11,460 nt of DNA from the NCBI GenBank assembly GCA_905479905.1, contig CAJQOK010000586.1, positions 1 to 11,460 on the forward strand, in the 5' to 3' direction. This DNA comes from an uncultured Aliterella sp. (GTDB lineage: Bacteria; Cyanobacteriota; Cyanobacteriia; Cyanobacteriales; Chroococcidiopsidaceae). The notes under the pieces were generated by a model, which had not been told where the DNA came from, searched no databases, and worked only from the letters and a program-made list of their open reading frames with translations. Position 1 is the stretch's first letter, and every line of letters starts with the position of its first letter. A program made the translations under genes and the position numbers. Of the stretch, positions 1 through 7,760 are shown piece by piece.

Positions 1-8
1 AAGCCCTT

Positions 9-1118
9 TTAGACTGGATTAGTGGTTTTAGCAAGGCTGGGGGCGGTTCTTTGGGCTTGGGTAACCTTTGCAGCTAGTAACAAGCTGAGACTGTCGATAA
101 TATGGTTACTTTCGGCTACGGCTTGGTTTGCTCCTTGGGCGAAGGTGCTGGAAGTAGCGGCAAATTCTCGCTTTAAGGCGGCTTCGTCTTGGTTTTCTAC
201 TAATTGGGCGAGGCGGCTATAAGTTTCTACTAATCTGGTAATGGCTTGACGGCGTTCTATGCCTGCGGACATGATATCAACAGATAAAGCCGGATCTTGA
301 GCAAATAAACGGCTAACTATATCAATTTCTAAGCGGTAAAGTGGGCTAGAAAATTCTAAGCTACGGCTGATGTCAATGCCTTCTTCGGCTAAAAATACGC
401 CTAGGCTAAAGGTTGTAAAGTGCCTGATTGCCTGAATTGCTATCATCATGCGATCGTGTTCTTCGGGGGTACAGGCGATTAGTTTACCGCCACTACTTTC
501 AATTAAGTCTAGTAGCCATTTAAAGACTTGCTCTTGACGACCTGGACAAACTATAACGTTTTGCGATAAAAATGATTGCACTCCAGGGCCGAACATGGGA
601 TGCAAACTTAAAACAGGCCCTTTGTGCTGCTTGAGTAGTTCTTGAACTATAGGAGTTTTAACGCTGGTAATGTCTGCTAAAGCTGTATCTGCTTTGAGGT
701 AAGGCGCGGCTTGTTGAATTACGCTGATGGTGTATTCGATAGGAACGCAAACTAATACTAATTCGGCTTTTCCTAATAGTTGTGGCGCTTCGTCCCAGTT
801 ATTATGTTCGAGAATGCTAATGTTATGACCAGCATGAGATAGTTGTTGGCTAAAAAAACTTCCTAGTTTGCCATTACCACCAATTATAGTAACTTTTCGG
901 GGTTTAACTGGGGTAAAGGAAGTAGAGGAAGCGATCGCCGCCGCGCAGCTAATTGTAATGCTTTTCCAAACAAATTCTGGCACGCCAGCTTGATTTAAAA
1001 GTTGGGTAATATCGCCGGATTCTGCTTGTATAGGCAATGAGTCGTTTAAAATCGCAATTCTTTTACTGAGTAAGTTAATTATTTCCCGATCGATTTCCTT
1101 GAGACTCAAAGGCATCAT
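9..1118 (-). CDS. tyrA: Chorismate mutase-like/prephenate dehydrogenase (TyrA, T-protein type)
   Basis: Predicted cytoplasmic prephenate dehydrogenase, converting prephenate to 4-hydroxyphenylpyruvate with NAD+. The 369-residue protein aligns by eye along its length with enterobacterial T-protein TyrA. Residues about 5-60 resemble the chorismate mutase helices (IDREIINLLSKR at 9-20). A Rossmann motif GGNGKLG is at 80-86, an acidic residue E104 after the second strand favours NAD, the substrate-site motif SLHPMFGP is at 171-178, QAIRHF at 229-234, and SSPLYRLE precedes RLFAQDP. The mutase part is shortened and lacks several expected catalytic positions, so only the dehydrogenase is likely active. 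Housekeeping cyanobacterial TyrA is usually a shorter arogenate dehydrogenase without a mutase domain, so this copy looks specialised, as in scytonemin clusters. Start: tandem ATG ATG at 1118/1115 with no clear Shine-Dalgarno. It follows trpD across an intrinsic terminator. Confidence 0.93.
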   Translation of the reverse strand: MMPLSLKEIDREIINLLSKRIAILNDSLPIQAESGDITQLLNQAGVPEFVWKSITISCAAAIASSTSFTPVKPRKVTIIGGNGKLGSFFSQQLSHAGHNISILEHNNWDEAPQLLGKAELVLVCVPIEYTISVIQQAAPYLKADTALADITSVKTPIVQELLKQHKGPVLSLHPMFGPGVQSFLSQNVIVCPGRQEQVFKWLLDLIESSGGKLIACTPEEHDRMMIAIQAIRHFTTFSLGVFLAEEGIDISRSLEFSSPLYRLEIDIVSRLFAQDPALSVDIMSAGIERRQAITRLVETYSRLAQLVENQDEAALKREFAATSSTFAQGANQAVAESNHIIDSLSLLLAAKVTQAQRTAPSLAKTTNPV

Positions 1119-1146
1119 GTTGAGATTGCGGGGGTACGGTGAATTG

Positions 1147-1171
1147 AAAAAAAAGGGGAACTTAATCCCCT
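1147..1171 (-). terminator. Intrinsic terminator between trpD and tyrA
   Basis: Read on the minus strand, a perfect 6-bp stem AGGGGA/TCCCCT with a six-base loop is followed directly by eight T residues (A8 at 1147-1154 on the plus strand). It begins 12 bases after the trpD stop codon and ends 28 bases before the tyrA ATG. It is the cleanest Rho-independent terminator in the window and should end or reduce transcription of the trp genes before tyrA. An A/T-rich stretch on the other side (TAATTTTT, plus strand) makes weak bidirectional function possible. Confidence 0.8.
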
Positions 1172-1182
1172 AATTTTTGATG

Positions 1183-2259
1183 TCAGCGCAAAAACTGGAC
1201 TAATTGCTCTAATTTTGACCACGCTGCACCACTGCGGAGAATGTCTTTGGTGATCGCAATTCCTTTGCTATATTCTTCTGATGTAATTGCTTTCCCGACA
1301 TAAAGCGCTAGGGCGGCGTTTAAAGCTACAACATTTTGTTGGGCCTCTGTACCTTTCCCTTGGAGTACGTTTTTAAGAATTTGAGCATTTTCCCCTACGT
1401 CTCCCCCTCTAATCTCGTCAGTTGCGGCTTTTTGCAAACCAAGTTGTTCAACATCTAACGTCATTAAACGGACTTGATTGTTTTCGAGTACCGCCAAATC
1501 GTTAATATCTGCTAACCCCGCTTCGTCTAGCTTTTCTCTACCGTGAACAACGATCGCTCTTTCTATTCCTAGTTGCGATAAAGCACGAGCAATTGTTTCT
1601 ACTAAACTAGGATCGCTAACGCCGATAATTTGCCCCGTAGGCTGCATCGGGTTAACTAAGGGCCCTAGTAGATTAAAAACTGTCCGCACCTTTAAAGTTT
1701 TGCGTAACCCGGCTACAGCCTTTAGCGCCGGATGCCAACCGGGAGCAAATAAAAATGTAATTCCCACTTCTTCAACGGCGGCGGTTACTTTTTCAACTTC
1801 GGAATTAAGGTTGATTCCTAAAGCCTCTAATACGTCGGCAGAACCCGTTTTACTAGAAGCTGAACGATTACCGTGTTTGGCGACTTTCACCCCGGCGGCG
1901 GCGGCTACAAAGGCTACTGCTGTTGAAATATTGAAGGTAGATGCTCCGTCTCCTCCCGTCCCGCAGGTGTCAATCAACGGTGTGGAACTGGGGATGCTTT
2001 TACTAATGGCGGATTGGGCGTGCAGAACTTGCGCCATTCCTACTAATTCAGTGGCGGTTACGCCTTTAGCTTGGATGGCGGCGAGAATTGCTCCCGATAA
2101 TACAGGCGGAATTGCCTCAGTTAACCAACCTTGCATCAAATCAGCCGCCGTCGGAATGCTGAGACTTTGCCCTGCTAGTAATTGTTCTAATAACTTGGGC
2201 CATTCAATCTCACTCGGTGCAATTATATTGTCAACGGTTGCTTGGGTTACAGCTATCAT
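1183..2259 (-). CDS. trpD: Anthranilate phosphoribosyltransferase
   Basis: Transfers the phosphoribosyl group of PRPP to anthranilate, the second committed step of tryptophan synthesis; cytoplasmic. The 358-residue protein has the normal family length. A helical N-terminal domain covers about 18-90. The PRPP-binding glycine loop DTCGTGGDG is at 97-105, KHGNRSASS at 128-136, then [10 protein letters not shown], and [10 protein letters not shown] at about 195-204. The metal-binding segment is seen as [10 protein letters not shown]. The ATG at 2259 is the only sensible start, although no strong Shine-Dalgarno precedes it; it lies 21 bases after the trpB stop, so translation is probably coupled within the operon. 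It is the last gene before the terminator at 1147-1171. Likely a dedicated paralogue serving the secondary metabolite rather than the only cellular TrpD; that part is inference. Confidence 0.96.
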   Translation of the reverse strand: MIAVTQATVDNIIAPSEIEWPKLLEQLLAGQSLSIPTAADLMQGWLTEAIPPVLSGAILAAIQAKGVTATELVGMAQVLHAQSAISKSIPSSTPLIDTCGTGGDGASTFNISTAVAFVAAAAGVKVAKHGNRSASSKTGSADVLEALGINLNSEVEKVTAAVEEVGITFLFAPGWHPALKAVAGLRKTLKVRTVFNLLGPLVNPMQPTGQIIGVSDPSLVETIARALSQLGIERAIVVHGREKLDEAGLADINDLAVLENNQVRLMTLDVEQLGLQKAATDEIRGGDVGENAQILKNVLQGKGTEAQQNVVALNAALALYVGKAITSEEYSKGIAITKDILRSGAAWSKLEQLVQFLR

Positions 2260-2280
2260 GGCGATTTTTTGTTTATGTTA

Positions 2281-3525
2281 TTAACCGTCTTTGTGCAATG
2301 CTTTGGCTACTGTTTGGACATCTTTATCACCACGCCCGGAACAGTTGATCACAATTCTGGGGCTACCTGTCAGTTGAGGACAAAGAGTGTCTAAATAGGC
2401 GATCGCATGAGCGGTTTCTAAAGCAGGAATAATCCCTTCTTGCTGCGATAGTAATTGTAATGCGTCTAATGCCTGCTGGTCGGTAACGCTGTAGTATTCG
2501 GCGCGTCCTAGTTCTTTGAGGTAACTATGCTCTGGGCCAACTCCGGGATAGTCTAATCCGGCGCTAATTGAGTGGGCTTCAACTACTTGTCCATCATTGT
2601 CTTGCAACAAATAACTCATTGCCCCATGTAGTACGCCAACTCGTCCTTTAGTTAAAGTAGCGGCGTGTTTGTCTGTTTCTACACCTTCTCCGGCGGCTTC
2701 AACCCCAATCATTCTGACGTTGGAGTCGCTGACAAATTCATGAAATAGTCCCATTGCATTAGAACCGCCGCCCACACAAGCAAGCAGAATATCCGGCAAT
2801 CCGCCCCATTTCTCCTCAGCTTGCCAACGAGTTTCTTGTCCGATTACAGCATGAAAATCGCGCACTAGCATCGGGTAAGGATGAGGGCCAGCTACAGAAC
2901 CTAAAATATAGTGAGTATTTTCTACATTTGTTACCCAGTCCCGAATTGCTTCGGAAGTTGCATCTTTAAGGGTTCCTGTTCCCGCAGATACGGGGCGGAC
3001 TTCTGCGCCCATTAGTCGCATCCGAAACACGTTCAGGCTTTGGCGTTCCATATCTTGAACACCCATGTAAATTACGCAGTCAAAACCAAACCGAGCGCAT
3101 ACGGTGGCTGTAGCGACTCCGTGCTGTCCCGCTCCGGTTTCGGCGATAATTCGCTTTTTGCCCATGCGCTTGGCTAGTAATACTTGCGCTAAAGCATTAT
3201 TAATTTTGTGTGCGCCTGTATGGTTTAAGTCTTCCCGCTTGAGGTAAATTAACGGGTTGCTATTTGCTGTGGCGTAGTGGGCGGTGAGACGTTCGGCAAA
3301 GTATAAAGGTGTAGGACGACCAACATAATCTTTAAGCAAGCCTTGCAATTCTTCCTGAAATCCCGAATCGTTGCAATACTTATCAAAAGCTACTTCTAGT
3401 TCTTCTAAAGCAGGCATGAGGGTTTCGGGAACGTACTTACCGCCGAACTTACCAAACCTACCGAGGGCATCGGGTCTTTTGGGGTCGGAAGCTGTGACAT
3501 CGTAGATTTCTTGAATGCTGACCAT
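2281..3525 (-). CDS. trpB: Tryptophan synthase beta chain
   Basis: Pyridoxal-phosphate enzyme that joins indole, channelled from TrpA, with serine to make tryptophan. The 414-residue protein is full length and of the TrpB1 type that pairs with TrpA. Visible features: N-terminal [19 protein letters not shown], the PLP lysine K107 in [12 protein letters not shown], catalytic E129 followed by TGAGQHGVA, the phosphate-binding CVGGGSNA loop, [14 protein letters not shown], and the C-terminal CSGRGDKD. All key residues are kept, so it should be active. The ATG at 3525 is preceded by AGAGGA (3534-3539) at 8-base spacing, one of the clearest ribosome sites here. Upstream, the trpA-trpB gap is filled by a heptamer repeat array. 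In scytonemin loci trp paralogues including trpB lie beside the scy genes and supply tryptophan for ScyB. Confidence 0.97.
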   Translation of the reverse strand: MVSIQEIYDVTASDPKRPDALGRFGKFGGKYVPETLMPALEELEVAFDKYCNDSGFQEELQGLLKDYVGRPTPLYFAERLTAHYATANSNPLIYLKREDLNHTGAHKINNALAQVLLAKRMGKKRIIAETGAGQHGVATATVCARFGFDCVIYMGVQDMERQSLNVFRMRLMGAEVRPVSAGTGTLKDATSEAIRDWVTNVENTHYILGSVAGPHPYPMLVRDFHAVIGQETRWQAEEKWGGLPDILLACVGGGSNAMGLFHEFVSDSNVRMIGVEAAGEGVETDKHAATLTKGRVGVLHGAMSYLLQDNDGQVVEAHSISAGLDYPGVGPEHSYLKELGRAEYYSVTDQQALDALQLLSQQEGIIPALETAHAIAYLDTLCPQLTGSPRIVINCSGRGDKDVQTVAKALHKDG

Positions 3526-3533
3526 TAGATAAA

Positions 3534-3539
3534 TCCTCT
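3534..3539 (-). promoter_or_regulatory. Shine-Dalgarno site of trpB
   Basis: AGAGGA on the minus strand, 8 bases before the trpB ATG at 3525. It supports that start and suggests that trpB does not depend on translational coupling from trpA, from which it is separated by a repeat array. Confidence 0.7.
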
Positions 3540-3561
3540 ATATTTTTACTTAAACTACAAA

Positions 3562-3640
3562 TTGGTCATTGGTCATTGAGAATTGGTCATTGGTTATTGA
3601 AATTATTACCCATTACCCATTACCCATTACCCATTACCAC
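3562..3640. repeat. Heptanucleotide tandem repeat array (two unit types)
   Basis: An uninterrupted seven-base period. On the plus strand the units are TTGGTCA (3562-3568, 3569-3575, 3583-3589), variants TTGAGAA, TTGGTTA and TTGAAAT, a two-base slip, then four exact TTACCCA units (3606-3633) and a degraded TTACCAC (3634-3640). Such short tandem heptamers are a known class in Nostoc-type cyanobacterial genomes. The array fills most of the 94-base trpA-trpB gap and runs 21 bases into trpA, where it supplies the last six codons and the stop. Copy number could vary between strains by slippage. Confidence 0.93.
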
Positions 3641-4450
3641 TACCTGTTTAGGCGCGATCGCACTTTTTAATTCTTGACACAGTTTCTCTACTGCTTGCAA
3701 TCCTTCGGCGGGTGTCCCAGTTTCCAACGCCCTGACAAAGGCGCTACCGACAATTACCGCGTCAGCGCCCCATTCCTTAACTTGCTGGGCTTGTTCGGGT
3801 GAAGAAATCCCAAAACCTACGCCAATTGGTTTATCGGTAATTTGGCGCATTTCTACGAGTAAATCTTTGACTCTGCTTTGAATTTGCGATCGCATTCCCG
3901 TTACACCCGTAACGCTAACTAGATAAATAAAGCCTTGGGACTTAGCAGAAATTGCTTTAATTCTAGTCTCAGAACTCGTTGGCGCAACTAACAAAATTAG
4001 CTCAATTCCAACTTTAGCCGCCGCTTCTAGTAATTCGTCTGCTTCTTCTAAAGGTAAATCTGGGACTACTAAGCCTTTAACCCCAACTTTAGCGATTTGC
4101 TCTAAAAATGGTTCAATTCCCCGGTTCAAAATCGGGTTGTAATAAGTAAATAGAATAATTGGTGCTTTGATTTCGGGGCTAACTTTGGCAACTATTTCTA
4201 GCACCTGTTCTAACTTTGTACCTTTTTGTAAGGCGCGAGTTGCGGCGGCTTGAATTACTGGGCCATCAGCTAAAGGATCGGAATAGGGAACCCCTAATTC
4301 AATTAAGTCTGCACCGTTACGATCTAGCACCTTTAAAGCTGCGGCGGTAGTTTCTAAATCTGGATCTCCCGCCGTAATAAAGGGAATTAAAGCGCATTGT
4401 TTTGCTTGGCGTAAAGCTTTGAGGCGTTGAGAAATAGCATTCATTGTCAT
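3620..4450 (-). CDS. trpA: Tryptophan synthase alpha chain
   Basis: Cleaves indole-3-glycerol phosphate to indole and glyceraldehyde 3-phosphate and passes indole to TrpB. The 276-residue (beta/alpha)8 protein shows PFITAGDPD at about 23-31, the catalytic pair E51 and D62 within [62 protein letters not shown] and the phosphate-binding ADAVIVGSA. All expected catalytic residues are present. Start: ATG at 4450 with AGGT 5 bases upstream; a second ATG two codons later (4444) is possible. The last six residues VVMGNG and the TAA stop are encoded by the heptamer array at 3620-3640, so the natural C-terminus has been replaced or extended by repeat sequence. This tail lies beyond the barrel, so function should be kept. 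trpC ends 38 bases upstream. Confidence 0.96.
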   Translation of the reverse strand: MTMNAISQRLKALRQAKQCALIPFITAGDPDLETTAAALKVLDRNGADLIELGVPYSDPLADGPVIQAAATRALQKGTKLEQVLEIVAKVSPEIKAPIILFTYYNPILNRGIEPFLEQIAKVGVKGLVVPDLPLEEADELLEAAAKVGIELILLVAPTSSETRIKAISAKSQGFIYLVSVTGVTGMRSQIQSRVKDLLVEMRQITDKPIGVGFGISSPEQAQQVKEWGADAVIVGSAFVRALETGTPAEGLQAVEKLCQELKSAIAPKQVVVMGNG

Positions 4451-4488
4451 AATTTACCTAAAAATAAGCACAAATTGGCAATTAGTAG

Positions 4489-5322
4489 TTAGCTTGCTTT
4501 ATTGTCCAATAAAGTCAGCACGGCTTGTTCAACATCGGTTTGTTTGACCAAAGATTCGCCTACTAATACACTCCGAACCCCCGCCGCCGCAACAAAGGAT
4601 AAATCTGTTGGCGAATACAAACCAGATTCGCTAACAACGGTTATCCCCAAACTTGTCAACTGCTGGGATCTTTCCTGCATTAGCTGGCTAGTAGTTGCCA
4701 AATCAACGTTAAAAGTTTCTAGATTTCGGTTGTTGATTCCAACTAAACGTAAGTCATGAAGTTTTAAAACGCGATCAAGTTCAGCTAGGGTATGCACTTC
4801 TACTAAAGCGTTCATCCCCAACGAGTGAATTAAGTACAAAAATTCTTGCAGGTTTTGGTCGGATAAAATAGCTGCAATCAAAAGCACCGCATCTGCACCC
4901 ACCACCCGCGCTTTGTAAATTTGGTATGGATCAATAACAAATTCTTTGCACAATAACGGTACTTCTACAGTGGGACGAATGTTTTGCAGATTTTCAAAGC
5001 TACCTTGAAAAAATTTGCTATCAGTAAGCACAGATAAACAAGCTGCGCCACCACGAACATAAGCAGTGGCAATTTCTACTGGGTTGAAGTTGTGGCAAAT
5101 TATCCCTTTGCTTGGAGATGCTTTTTTAACTTCCGCAATTAAGCTAGGGTAGTGCGGACTATTTTGCAAAGCGCCAACAAAGTCGCGCACCATCGGCGCA
5201 GATTTTAACTGACTTTGCAAATCTCCTAGCCGTAACTGCTGGCGCATTTGGGCTATTTCTTGATCTTTGTGCTGGACAATTTGAGCGAGAATAGCCTGGG
5301 GATTTATCTGCGTAGCCGTCAC
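4489..5322 (-). CDS. trpC: Indole-3-glycerol phosphate synthase
   Basis: Closes the indole ring of 1-(o-carboxyphenylamino)-1-deoxyribulose 5-phosphate, giving indole-3-glycerol phosphate; cytoplasmic. The 277-residue protein is a stand-alone TrpC without a fused TrpF domain. By family alignment, catalytic residues are E64 and K66 ([13 protein letters not shown]), K126 ([14 protein letters not shown]), E175 ([11 protein letters not shown]), N198 ([10 protein letters not shown]) and E232/S233 (SESG), with the phosphate loop VLVGESL near the end. The start is GTG at 5322, supported by AGGAG at 7-base spacing. It lies 124 bases downstream of trpE; the gap holds a C5/G6 palindrome. No trpF is found anywhere in the window, so the preceding isomerase step must come from elsewhere in the genome. 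Confidence 0.96.
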   Translation of the reverse strand: MTATQINPQAILAQIVQHKDQEIAQMRQQLRLGDLQSQLKSAPMVRDFVGALQNSPHYPSLIAEVKKASPSKGIICHNFNPVEIATAYVRGGAACLSVLTDSKFFQGSFENLQNIRPTVEVPLLCKEFVIDPYQIYKARVVGADAVLLIAAILSDQNLQEFLYLIHSLGMNALVEVHTLAELDRVLKLHDLRLVGINNRNLETFNVDLATTSQLMQERSQQLTSLGITVVSESGLYSPTDLSFVAAAGVRSVLVGESLVKQTDVEQAVLTLLDNKAS

Positions 5323-5329
5323 TTAATAA

Positions 5330-5334
5330 CTCCT
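5330..5334 (-). promoter_or_regulatory. Shine-Dalgarno site of trpC (GTG start)
   Basis: AGGAG on the minus strand, 7 bases before GTG at 5322-5320. It decides the non-ATG start of trpC; the resulting N-terminus [16 protein letters not shown] matches the usual beginning of the family. Confidence 0.75.
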
Positions 5335-5378
5335 GTTTGATTGAACATATGTGATGTATTTCTAAGAGTTTGAAGATT

Positions 5379-5409
5379 CCCCCTTATTAAGGGGGGAAAA
5401 TATAGAGTA
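5379..5409. repeat. Palindromic intergenic repeat, copy 1 (trpE-trpC gap)
   Basis: A C5 run, TTATTAA and a G6 run form a hairpin core at 5379-5396, followed by AAAATATAGAGTA. The 31 bases match 29 of 31 positions of a copy in the eboE-eboF gap at 9523-9553. An 11-base fragment, CCCTTATTAAG, is repeated again at 5414-5424. The RNA would fold in either direction, but neither strand shows the T-run of a strong intrinsic terminator, so this looks like a dispersed cyanobacterial repeat that may stabilise or attenuate the trp message. Confidence 0.75.
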
Positions 5410-5446
5410 GCCACCCTTATTAAGTAAAAGATTTTCTTTTCATCCT

Positions 5447-7675
5447 TTACGAATTGGAAAATACTACGCCATTTAATGTTTGGCTTTGCTGAGATTGGTT
5501 TTTGGCGAAAGTACAAACCACGTTGGCAATAATTGCTAAACCAACTTCTCCCGCCAAACTCATAATTGATTCTGGATGAAACTGTACCGCCGCAATCGGT
5601 AAAGTTTGATGTTCGATACCCATAATCACATCATCATCAGAAAGTGCTGTTACTTTTAGTTCTGGGGGGAGTTTTTGCTGTAAAGCAAATAAAGAATGGT
5701 ATCTACCCACTTCAAAAGATTCTGGTAAACCTTGAAAAGTCCCAGAGTTTTGGTCGGTAACAAAAATCCGCGATGATTTTCCATGCTGAGGATAATCTAA
5801 AACTCCCAGTTCCCCGCCGAAAGCTTCCACAATACCTTGCAAACCTAGACAAACCCCAAAAATTGGCAGTTGACGACGAACGCAAGCTTGGACTGTATCT
5901 GGTACACCAAAATCGTGAGGTCTACCAGGGCCAGGAGATAATACAACTAAGTCTGGATCTTCTTCATCCAAAACTGAATCAGCAAAGCCATGACGTAAGG
6001 TAGTTACTGTTGCGCCAGTTTGACGGATGTAATTAGCCAAAGTGTGAACAAAAGAGTCTTCGTAGTCGATGAGTAAAACTTTTACTTTGCTGCTTTTTAC
6101 TTCAGTAATACCTGTGTACTCGCTACTTTTGTTAGAAAGGTTGTTATTTGCGGTAATTTTAGCGCGGCTAATTGTCTCAAATAGGGCGGCGGCTTTGGTT
6201 CTGGTTTCTTGTTCTTCTGCTTCGGCGATGGAGTCATAAAGCACCGTAGCCCCAGCGCGAACTTCAGCAATCGAGTCTTTTAGTCTGATAGTCCGTAAAA
6301 TCAAACCTGTATTCAAGTCGCCGTTGAAGGTCAAACAACCTACCGCCCCACCATACCAACGCCTTACACTATGTTCGTGCTGTTCTAAAAACTGTATTGC
6401 TGCCCGTTTTGGTGCGCCCGTAACGGTTACAGCCCAAGTGTGGGTCAAAAAAGCATCTAAAGCATCAAATTGAGGTCTTAGTAAGCCTTCTACGTGGTCT
6501 ACGGTGTGAATTAAGTGGCTGTATAGTTCAATTTGTCTTCGTCCAATTACTCTTACCGAACCGGGTTCGCAAATTCTTGATTTATCGTTGCGATCTACGT
6601 CGGTACACATGGTTAATTCGGCTGCATCTTTGCCAGAATTAAGCAATAGTAAAATTTGATCGGCATCATCGATCGCATTTTGTCCCCGGCTAATTGTGCC
6701 ACTAATCGGACAAGTTTCAATCCTTTTTCCTTCTACTCGAACAAACATTTCGGGCGATGCGCCGATTAAATACTCGCCGCCCAAGTTAAAGATGAATCCG
6801 TAAGGGCTAGGATTGATTTGCTGCAAGGTTTCAAATAACTTACTTGGTGCTTCTTCGCAAGCAGAGTAAAAGTTTTGACTGGGGACAACTTCAAATAAAT
6901 CTCCCCGACGGAAGTATTCTAAGGCTTTATGAACTTTGCTGGCATATTCTCCAGGGGCGTGATCGACGCTTTTTTCAACTACTGCGCGACTTCCTCTATA
7001 ATCAATTGCTTCACCTATTCTTGGCAACCCCTTTGTATTTCCCTGGGGGGTTTCAAGTTCGTACTGCAATAGAAAAGCACTTTGCAAATAGTAGTCAACT
7101 ACAACCAATTCATCGGGCAAATACAAAACCAAGTCGCGCTGATCTTCTGGTCTAATCTGGGTTTTGGGGACAGATTCAAATTGATAAACCAAATCGTAAC
7201 CAAACGCGCCGTATAATCCCAAGTGTTCGTCTTCATTGCTATAAAAAACATTGAGAATTTCACGGACGATGCTAAAAGCGGAAGGTTGTTTGCTGCGTTC
7301 TTCTTCGGTAAATAATTGCGCTGTTTGAACAATCGAACCAGTAATACAAGTTTCGTCTACTTCGACGCTTTCGATTTGGGATTTTTTTGTTAATCGTTCG
7401 GCTAAAAAGGGAATTAGGATCGTACCGCGTTTGTTTAATGCTTTGATTGTAAAATTGCGATCGCACGTACTTAATTCTAATGGTGGGTTGACAAATCCCA
7501 TTGCCCATCTTTTGTATCTTCCTGGATATTCATAACTACTACCTAACAACCCGCCTCTTTGCGAATTGAGACTCCATAAAATGTCTTCTAAGGCTGTTTC
7601 AATAGGTACTTCGGTAACAGTACGAGATACAATAATGCCGCTTTTGGTCGTATAGCAGTGGGAGTCAAACATCAT
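5447..7675 (-). CDS. trpE: Anthranilate synthase, fused TrpE-TrpG
   Basis: Makes anthranilate from chorismate, with ammonia from glutamine by the fused amidotransferase. With the ATG at 7675 the protein has 742 residues. The TrpE part (to about 505) has an N-terminal lobe with SSYEYPGRYKRW, then EVVPSQNF, PSPYGFIFNLG, CPISGTISRG, CTDVDRNDKS, HTVDHVEG, VTGAPKRAA, YGGAVG and DSIAEAEEQET. A polar linker of about 25 residues leads to a class I glutamine amidotransferase from about 532, with LSPGPGRP, nucleophile C609 in GVCLGLQ, and H700/E702 in FHPES. All triad residues are present. This single-chain architecture is known from Rhizobium, Brucella and the extra trpE of scytonemin clusters; cyanobacterial housekeeping TrpE and TrpG are usually separate. 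A longer frame to TTG at 7711 exists but has no support; a weak GAGA lies 8 bases before the ATG. It heads the trp genes. Confidence 0.95.
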   Translation of the reverse strand: MMFDSHCYTTKSGIIVSRTVTEVPIETALEDILWSLNSQRGGLLGSSYEYPGRYKRWAMGFVNPPLELSTCDRNFTIKALNKRGTILIPFLAERLTKKSQIESVEVDETCITGSIVQTAQLFTEEERSKQPSAFSIVREILNVFYSNEDEHLGLYGAFGYDLVYQFESVPKTQIRPEDQRDLVLYLPDELVVVDYYLQSAFLLQYELETPQGNTKGLPRIGEAIDYRGSRAVVEKSVDHAPGEYASKVHKALEYFRRGDLFEVVPSQNFYSACEEAPSKLFETLQQINPSPYGFIFNLGGEYLIGASPEMFVRVEGKRIETCPISGTISRGQNAIDDADQILLLLNSGKDAAELTMCTDVDRNDKSRICEPGSVRVIGRRQIELYSHLIHTVDHVEGLLRPQFDALDAFLTHTWAVTVTGAPKRAAIQFLEQHEHSVRRWYGGAVGCLTFNGDLNTGLILRTIRLKDSIAEVRAGATVLYDSIAEAEEQETRTKAAALFETISRAKITANNNLSNKSSEYTGITEVKSSKVKVLLIDYEDSFVHTLANYIRQTGATVTTLRHGFADSVLDEEDPDLVVLSPGPGRPHDFGVPDTVQACVRRQLPIFGVCLGLQGIVEAFGGELGVLDYPQHGKSSRIFVTDQNSGTFQGLPESFEVGRYHSLFALQQKLPPELKVTALSDDDVIMGIEHQTLPIAAVQFHPESIMSLAGEVGLAIIANVVCTFAKNQSQQSQTLNGVVFSNS

Positions 7676-7689
7676 AGAAATTTTCTCAT
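7659..7689 (-). repeat. Direct repeat A covering the trpE ribosome site and start
   Basis: Thirty-one bases that match 27 of 31 positions of the segment at 7730-7760, 71 bases upstream of trpE on the same strand. Copy A contains the GAGAAAATTTC ribosome-binding region, the trpE ATG ATG start and the codons for FDSH. The similarity stops on both sides, so this is a short local duplication rather than general AT-richness. Confidence 0.85.
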
Positions 7690-7698
7690 AGGTAATAA

Positions 7699-7743
7699 TT
7701 ATGTAACACAAAATACTACAAAAACGGCGTGGGAGTCAAACAT
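7699..7743 (-). other. 14-codon upstream ORF made by duplicated trpE start
   Basis: ATG at 7743 opens a frame encoding MFDSHAVFVVFCVT and ends at TAA (7701-7699), 23 bases before the trpE ATG. Its first five codons, MFDSH, and its GAGAAAATTTC leader are copies of the trpE start. It holds no tryptophan codon, so it is not a classical attenuator peptide. It could act as a decoy start that captures ribosomes, or as a translated leader that feeds ribosomes to trpE; it may equally be a neutral by-product of the duplication. Expression is unproven. Confidence 0.4.
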
Positions 7744-7760
7744 TAGGGAAATTTTCTCAC
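7730..7760 (-). repeat. Direct repeat B upstream of trpE
   Basis: Partner of the repeat at 7659-7689 (27/31 identical, offset 71 bases). It keeps the ATG TTT GAC TCC CAC codons and the GAGAAAATTTC leader of the trpE start, but the frame closes after 14 codons. Confidence 0.85.

Noticed and set aside
1700..2284. Long plus-strand frame antisense to trpD (194 codons)
   Set aside because: It lies opposite a fully motif-supported trpD and its Ala/Pro/Ser-rich translation mirrors trpD codons.
3562..3640. CRISPR array
   Set aside because: The periodicity is seven bases with no spacers; it is a simple tandem heptamer repeat.
5319..5516. Minus-strand frame bridging the end of trpE and the start of trpC
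   Set aside because: It overlaps the trpE C-terminus out of frame and runs through the palindromic repeat; no family features.
1183..7675. Hapalindole/ambiguine-type alkaloid cluster
   Set aside because: Those clusters also carry extra trp genes, but the neighbouring ebo genes and the prephenate dehydrogenase TyrA fit scytonemin better, and no prenyltransferase, isonitrile or cyclase gene of that pathway is seen here.
7676..7711. Extension of TrpE by 12 codons to a TTG start at 7711
   Set aside because: The extension has no ribosome site and overlaps the duplicated region, and the ATG at 7675 gives the N-terminus expected for the family.
7699..7760. Classical trp attenuator with tandem Trp codons
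   Set aside because: The only short leader frame, MFDSHAVFVVFCVT, has no Trp codon, and the upstream gap has no cluster of TGG codons on the minus strand.
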